Source: Gammaproteobacteria bacterium (GTDB taxonomy: Bacteria > Pseudomonadota > Gammaproteobacteria > Pseudomonadales > Azotimanducaceae). Taken from it: a stretch of DNA of 64,000 bases. Below, piece by piece: positions 60,005-64,000 of the stretch (within the stretch, counting starts at the first letter, position 1; each line of letters starts with the position of its first letter). Where the stretch lies: assembly GCA_004357385.1 (NCBI GenBank), contig SMWF01000060.1, positions 1 to 64,000 on the forward strand, read 5' to 3'. The position numbers and the translations under genes were made by a program. The notes beneath the pieces were generated by a model that was not told where the DNA came from, did not search any database, and worked only from the letters and a program-made list of their open reading frames with translations.

Positions 60005-61348
60005 ATGCGTAATCAATTTCTGCTGACTGATGTGCGGTTGTTTGCGGGCGTGAGCGACGAGGTGATCGACCACGCCAGCGTCTGGATCGATGGTCGGATG
60101 ATCCGCTTCGCGGGACCGAGCTGTGATCTTCCCGAGGTGCCCGGCGATGTGCCGCGGCTGGATCTGAACGGGCGGTTCGTCATGCCCGGCATGACCGAAT
60201 CCCACGCGCACCTGTCCTACACCAATAACGGCCCCACGGAACTCGACAAAACCGCGGTTGAGCCGGCGATGGTTCAGTCCATTGCCAACGCGCGCCTGAT
60301 GCTGGGGTCCGGCTTCACCTCGGCCATCAGTTTCGGCTCGGTCCACCGCATCGATGTGACGTTGCGCGATGCCATTGACAGGGGCCAGATACCTGGGCCG
60401 CGGCTGGTGGCGTCCGGCCGCGACGTGGGAGCAACGTCCAGCAACGCGGATTTGCATCCGGACCACGCACGGCCTCAGATCGAAGGGCTGGGGATGCTGG
60501 TCGATGGGCCGTGGGCCGTGCGTCGCGCAGTACGCACGCTGCGCAAGAACGGCGCGGACATCATCAAGCTGTTCCTGGATGGCGAGGGCTTGTCGGATCA
60601 CGCACCGCCGGGTGAACTCACGTACACGGACGAAGAGGTGGCTGCCGCGTGTGACGAAGCGCACCGTCGAAACATGCGCGTGGCCTGCCACTCGCGTTCG
60701 GCGGCGGCGGTGAAGCAGGCGGTGCGGTTCGGGGTCGATGTGATCGGTCATGCGAATTACCTGGACGACGAGGCGGTGGAAATGCTCAAGCGGAACCGCG
60801 ATCGACTCGCGGTTGGGCCGGCCATTGCCTGGGAGATCAAGTTGCTGGAGAACTGCGAGTCCATGGGCTATTCGCGCAAGGCCGTCGAGGATAAGGGCTA
60901 TGCGCGCGAGGTGGACGAAACCGTCATCGCGGTCCGGCGTATGAAAGAAGCTGGAGTGCGCGTGCTGATCGGCGGCGACTACGGCTTGAACATCACCCCC
61001 CACGGCACCTATGCGAAGGACCTCCAGTACTTCGTGGAACTCTTTGGCATGTCGCCCGCGGAGGCGCTGCTGTGTGCCACCCGGGACGGTGGCGCGGTCG
61101 CGGACCCATCCGGCATGGTCGGTACGCTGGAAGAAGGCAAACTCGCCGACCTGGTGGTGGTTGATGGCGATCCGCTCGCCGATGTGACGGTGCTGCAGGA
61201 TCACGAGCGGCTCTCGGTGATCAAAGACGGCCGTCGGTATCGGGATCTGACCCGGGATAATCCGTATCTCGAGCCTCTGGCACGCGGCGGTGCAAACGAA
61301 TCGGTGCGCCAGGAGAACCTCGAACCCGTGTTGGAAACCTCCGGCTGA
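60005..61348 (+). CDS. Metal-dependent amidohydrolase
   Basis: 447 residues; GGGAGG before the ATG. Metal ligands are visible in order: HxH in ESHAHLSY (about residue 66-68), Lys in GADIIKLFLDG (about 188), His in VACHSRSA and VIGHANYLDD, and Asp in LIGGDYGLNITPHG (about 325). This is the subtype I amidohydrolase arrangement of the imidazolonepropionase/cytosine-deaminase-like branch. The edge beta-sandwich is formed by VWIDGRMIRFAG and GTLEEGKLADLVVVDGDPL. It hydrolyses amides or lactones of unknown structure in the third luciferase-like operon. Confidence 0.9.
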   Translation: MRNQFLLTDVRLFAGVSDEVIDHASVWIDGRMIRFAGPSCDLPEVPGDVPRLDLNGRFVMPGMTESHAHLSYTNNGPTELDKTAVEPAMVQSIANARLMLGSGFTSAISFGSVHRIDVTLRDAIDRGQIPGPRLVASGRDVGATSSNADLHPDHARPQIEGLGMLVDGPWAVRRAVRTLRKNGADIIKLFLDGEGLSDHAPPGELTYTDEEVAAACDEAHRRNMRVACHSRSAAAVKQAVRFGVDVIGHANYLDDEAVEMLKRNRDRLAVGPAIAWEIKLLENCESMGYSRKAVEDKGYAREVDETVIAVRRMKEAGVRVLIGGDYGLNITPHGTYAKDLQYFVELFGMSPAEALLCATRDGGAVADPSGMVGTLEEGKLADLVVVDGDPLADVTVLQDHERLSVIKDGRRYRDLTRDNPYLEPLARGGANESVRQENLEPVLETSG

Positions 61349-61400
61349 GGCCGATCAGCCGGGTCCTCCAGTCGCTTCAAACTTTGCGAGGGGATGCGAA

Positions 61401-61952
61401 ATGAGCAAGATCTTTGGCCCCGTGGTGCAACAGGGATACGTGGTTCCGAATGCACAGGACGCGATGCAGCATTGGCTTGCTCGCGGAATTGGACCCTTCT
61501 TTGTCGAGCAGCTGGACAACTTCGAAGCTACCGTCGATGGGACGGCAACCAAACTGGACTTGACCGCGGCGTTTGCATACTCGGGTGATCAGCAGATCGA
61601 GGTGATCGAGCCGCGCGGCAACGCCCACTCGATCTACAATGACTATCTCAAGCGCTACCCCGACGGCGGATTGCAGCATCTGGCGGTCTGGGTGGACGAC
61701 ATCGACTCGAAGCTTGCCGAACTTGAGGCCGCTGGGCACAACTACGAAGTGAAACAGCGCTATGGCGATGGCCATGCGTACCTCGAATCGGTCGACCGTC
61801 CCGGGGTCATGATTCAGCTCATGGCACACAACGAGGCGATCGATGAGCTGTTCGGCATCATCAGGGCCGCGGCCGACACCTGGGACGGCGAGACCGATCC
61901 CATCCGGAGAATCGACTGGTCTACCGGGCGTCCGGTGGTGCGCGCGGCCTGA
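61401..61952 (+). CDS. VOC (glyoxalase-fold) protein
   Basis: 183 residues from ATG 61401 (upstream frame extension is not supported). QGYVVPNAQDAMQHWLARGIGPFFVEQLDNF opens the VOC fold, and DGGLQHLAVWVDDIDSKLAELEAAGHNYEVKQRY carries a metal-type His. YLESVDRPGVMIQLMA supplies a likely acidic ligand near the end. It resembles 4-hydroxyphenylpyruvate-dioxygenase/glyoxalase-like proteins of unknown specificity. It is the last gene of the rightward operon and converges with the MFS carrier. Confidence 0.85.
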   Translation: MSKIFGPVVQQGYVVPNAQDAMQHWLARGIGPFFVEQLDNFEATVDGTATKLDLTAAFAYSGDQQIEVIEPRGNAHSIYNDYLKRYPDGGLQHLAVWVDDIDSKLAELEAAGHNYEVKQRYGDGHAYLESVDRPGVMIQLMAHNEAIDELFGIIRAAADTWDGETDPIRRIDWSTGRPVVRAA

Positions 61953-61969
61953 CTAACGTGCGGCTTCCC

Positions 61970-63331
61970 TCACCCTTCCGCCGCGGCGGAGTCCAGGCTC
62001 TCCGGCGACTGGGAACGCTGATTCAATTCGGCGCGCATCTCGGCATGCCGTTGCTCGGTGATCGGGTACTTCCAGATGATCGCGCCGGCGAGCAGGAAGA
62101 ACGCCGACGGTAGCAGCGCGAACAGGAAGCGCAGACCGAACAATGCGTCTGGGTCGTTGAGGGCGTCGGGCGCGGCGTTGAAACTGAAGAACGCAAGCCC
62201 GGTGAGCGCGATATAGCCACCGATCGAACCCGACATCTTGGCCGTGAACGACCAGGTCGAAAAGAACAGCGCTGCGCGATTTTCGCCGCTCTTCAGCGTG
62301 TCGAGATCGATCACGTCCGCTTTCATCGAATTAGGCAGCGCCGCGAAACCGCCGGCCGAAAAGCCGGTGGCCACGGTAATTGGCAGCATCCACCAGAAGT
62401 CGCCCTCTCCCAACAGCAGGTAGAAGGGGTGAGCGATGGCAATGATGGCAAAGCTCCCGATATACGCTTTGTGCTTTCCGATATGACGCGACAACCAGAC
62501 CCAGAAAGGGACCGCGATGAAGTTTGCGAGGTAGAAGAAGGTCAGCATGAAAATCGCCATCTCTTCGGCGTGCAGCACGAAGGTGATGAAGAACAGATAC
62601 AGCGGGGTGGTGATCGACAGCGCGATCGAGCCGACCATGAACGTCAGAATCAGACGTTTGAACGGGCCGTTGGACAGCATCAGCTTGAAGCCGGCGATCA
62701 TGGGTGTCACGGAACTCACGAAATCCCGGGTCTCAGGCACGCGCGTCAGGGTCAGGAATACGCAGATCGGCATGATGATCACCATGGCGATACCCACAAT
62801 CGTCAGTACCGCGCTGCTGCCGCCGTAGCCGAAGAAGATGAGTGCTGCGCCGGGGACGAGTTGCGCCGCCAGACTGCCCACGACGCCCAGCATCGAGCGC
62901 CAGCCGGTGATGCGCGAGCGTTCGTGATAGTCCGGTGACAGCTCCGCCGCCCAGGCGTAGTAGGGGATCATCATCATGGTGGTGCCCAGCGACAGGAACA
63001 GCATCCAGCCGAACATGTAGGACGCACCCGCCCCGTCGGGCGGAAGGAAGAGCATATAGAAGCCGAGCATCATGATCGGGGTGGCGGCGGCGATCCAGGG
63101 ACGGCGCCGGCCCCAACGTGTGGTCGTGCGGTCGCCGAGGTAGCCTGCCAGAGGATCGGTGAACACGTCGAAAATGCGCACGATCAGGATGATGTTGGCG
63201 GCCAGCGCGAGGGGCACGCCCATTTCGCTGGTGTAGAACTTCGGCACGAACACCATGACCGGAAACAACGCCATGGTCACGGGCAGTTCCGTCAGGCTGT
63301 AGTAAAACAGCGTGGACTTCTTCAACTTCAA
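61970..63331 (-). CDS. MFS transporter of the GPH (glycoside-pentoside-hexuronide:cation symporter) type
   Basis: About 453 residues. The start is taken as TTG at 63331 (TTGAAGTTGAAG) with AGGAA 8 bases upstream; no ATG is suitably placed and the neighbour's stop lies at 63358. Twelve membrane spans. IFDVFTDPLAGYLGDRTTTRWGRRRPWI carries the GPH cation-binding Asp motif, and SPDYHERSRITGWRSMLGVVGSLAAQ is also family-typical. Carriers of this group co-transport glycosides with Na+ or H+. It follows the truncated amidohydrolase gene after 26 bases. Confidence 0.85.
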   Translation of the reverse strand: MKLKKSTLFYYSLTELPVTMALFPVMVFVPKFYTSEMGVPLALAANIILIVRIFDVFTDPLAGYLGDRTTTRWGRRRPWIAAATPIMMLGFYMLFLPPDGAGASYMFGWMLFLSLGTTMMMIPYYAWAAELSPDYHERSRITGWRSMLGVVGSLAAQLVPGAALIFFGYGGSSAVLTIVGIAMVIIMPICVFLTLTRVPETRDFVSSVTPMIAGFKLMLSNGPFKRLILTFMVGSIALSITTPLYLFFITFVLHAEEMAIFMLTFFYLANFIAVPFWVWLSRHIGKHKAYIGSFAIIAIAHPFYLLLGEGDFWWMLPITVATGFSAGGFAALPNSMKADVIDLDTLKSGENRAALFFSTWSFTAKMSGSIGGYIALTGLAFFSFNAAPDALNDPDALFGLRFLFALLPSAFFLLAGAIIWKYPITEQRHAEMRAELNQRSQSPESLDSAAAEG

Positions 63332-63357
63332 ATTTGGGTTCCTGTCGGGCCTGGGGG

Positions 63358-64000
63358 TCAGTCGAGTTGTAGAACTCTGCGCGCGTTGTCGCGCAGAAAT
63401 TTGGGCCACACCTCGTCCTTAAACGGGACCTTGGGCATATCGGTCATGATCCGCTCTAACGACAATCCCATGGGGAAGTAACCGGCGTAGATGATCTTGT
63501 CCGCGCCGCGGGAATTAGCGTACTTGATAATCGCTTCGGGATAGTACTTTGGCGCAAACGCTGAGGTGGAGTAATAGAGGTTTGGCCACTTCAGCATCAA
63601 TTTCACGGCCAGGTTCTCCCAGGGCTCGCAGCCGTGACGGGTGACGAACACCAGTTCGGGAAAGTCGTACATCACCTTGTCGATGCGCTCGACGTGCTGT
63701 GGCCACATCGGAAAACGCGGGCCCGGCACGCCGGCGCAGGAAAAGATCGGCACATCGAGTTCCACGCATTTTGCGTAAATCGGGTACATCAGCGCATCAT
63801 CGATGCCGATCTGGGGATTGAATCCCGCGTTAAACGACCCGAAGGAGCGCACACCGTACTCTTCGTACTGCCGTACCATGCTCCGGATCCCCTCCATACC
63901 CTTGTTGGGGTCCACCGAGCCCTGTGCGACGAATCGATCGGGGTGATCTTTCATGGCCTTGCGGCTGACGTCTCCCCCCACGCCGATCAACCCGATCTCG
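63358..64000 (-). CDS. Amidohydrolase family 2 protein, N-terminus beyond the window
   Basis: About 214 residues are visible and the frame is open to the right edge. FGSFNAGFNPQIGIDDALMYPIYAKCVELDVPIFSCAGVPGPRF and PELVFVTRHGCEPWENLAVKLMLKWPNLYYSTSAF match the TIM-barrel of amidohydrolase_2 proteins (decarboxylase/lactonase branch of ACMSD-like enzymes). NSRGADKIIYAGYFPMGLSLERIM supplies the late loop. The N-terminal HxH cannot be seen. Such enzymes decarboxylate or hydrolyse products of ring cleavage. Confidence 0.85.
   Translation of the reverse strand, partial: EIGLIGVGGDVSRKAMKDHPDRFVAQGSVDPNKGMEGIRSMVRQYEEYGVRSFGSFNAGFNPQIGIDDALMYPIYAKCVELDVPIFSCAGVPGPRFPMWPQHVERIDKVMYDFPELVFVTRHGCEPWENLAVKLMLKWPNLYYSTSAFAPKYYPEAIIKYANSRGADKIIYAGYFPMGLSLERIMTDMPKVPFKDEVWPKFLRDNARRVLQLD

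Overview
This is a GC-rich, very gene-dense window (no gap above about 180 bases between called genes) from a Gram-negative bacterium. The murein lytic transglycosylase with LysM domains, the lipoprotein and the exonuclease III point to a proteobacterium. The overall gene set resembles an uncultured, probably aquatic, gammaproteobacterial-type heterotroph, but I cannot place it more precisely. I see no rRNA, tRNA, CRISPR array, transposase or phage gene.

Most genes belong to oxidative breakdown of lipids, terpenoid/steroid-like or other hydrophobic compounds. They include three cytochromes P450 (one CYP153-like), three Rieske oxygenase large subunits, a TauD-type dioxygenase, three luciferase-like flavin oxidoreductases, acyl-CoA dehydrogenases, crotonases, MaoC hydratase pairs, two thiolase/DUF35 pairs, a CaiB-type CoA-transferase, many short-chain dehydrogenases, amidohydrolases and transporters.

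Layout. 0-5.6 kb: a leftward MaoC pair, then a rightward operon of luciferase-like enzyme, acetoacetate-decarboxylase-fold protein, TauD dioxygenase, CYP153-like P450 and a small thioredoxin-fold protein read through an in-frame TGA. 5.6-13.1 kb: CoA-transferase, wax ester synthase/DGAT, SDR, two MFS carriers, glycosyltransferase. 13.2-19 kb: leftward operon of DJ-1-like protein, VOC protein, two crotonases, P450 and GltS-like carrier. 20.5-25 kb: rightward operon of luciferase-like enzyme, AhpD-like protein with an in-frame TGA, SDR, acyl-CoA dehydrogenase and dienelactone hydrolase. 25-36.4 kb: Rieske oxygenases, GNAT, acyl-CoA dehydrogenase, MltD-like enzyme, small NTF2/SRPBCC proteins, P450, lipoprotein. 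36.5-42.1 kb: beta-propeller-like membrane protein, saccharopine-dehydrogenase-like reductase, Cys-less thiolase homologue with DUF35 partner, MaoC pair, PHP protein. 42.2-47.5 kb: ferredoxin, class II aldolase, sulfotransferase, SDR, PLP enzyme and class I fructose-bisphosphate aldolase. 47.5-57.9 kb: aldo/keto reductase, GYD protein, amidase, DUF255 protein, SDR, CobW GTPase, amidohydrolase, thiolase and DUF35. 58-64 kb: third luciferase-like operon, MFS carrier and a truncated amidohydrolase.

The most notable signal is two probable selenoproteins that ordinary gene calling would split. One is an ArsC/Spx-like U-x-x-C protein (5230-5571); the other is an AhpD-like C-x-x-U protein (21486-22031). 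In both, TGA replaces one cysteine of a redox CxxC motif and the frame stays open on both sides. In both, a hairpin with a G-initiated apical loop lies 20-23 nt after the TGA, as expected of a bacterial SECIS. TGA is otherwise an ordinary stop here, often overlapping the next start codon.

A second unusual signal is a small repeat family built on TTGGACATCCATCAAAG, found just after TAG stop codons at three places (36.4, 38.9 and 53.6 kb). It appears as a tandem array in one place and as perfect hairpins in the other two.
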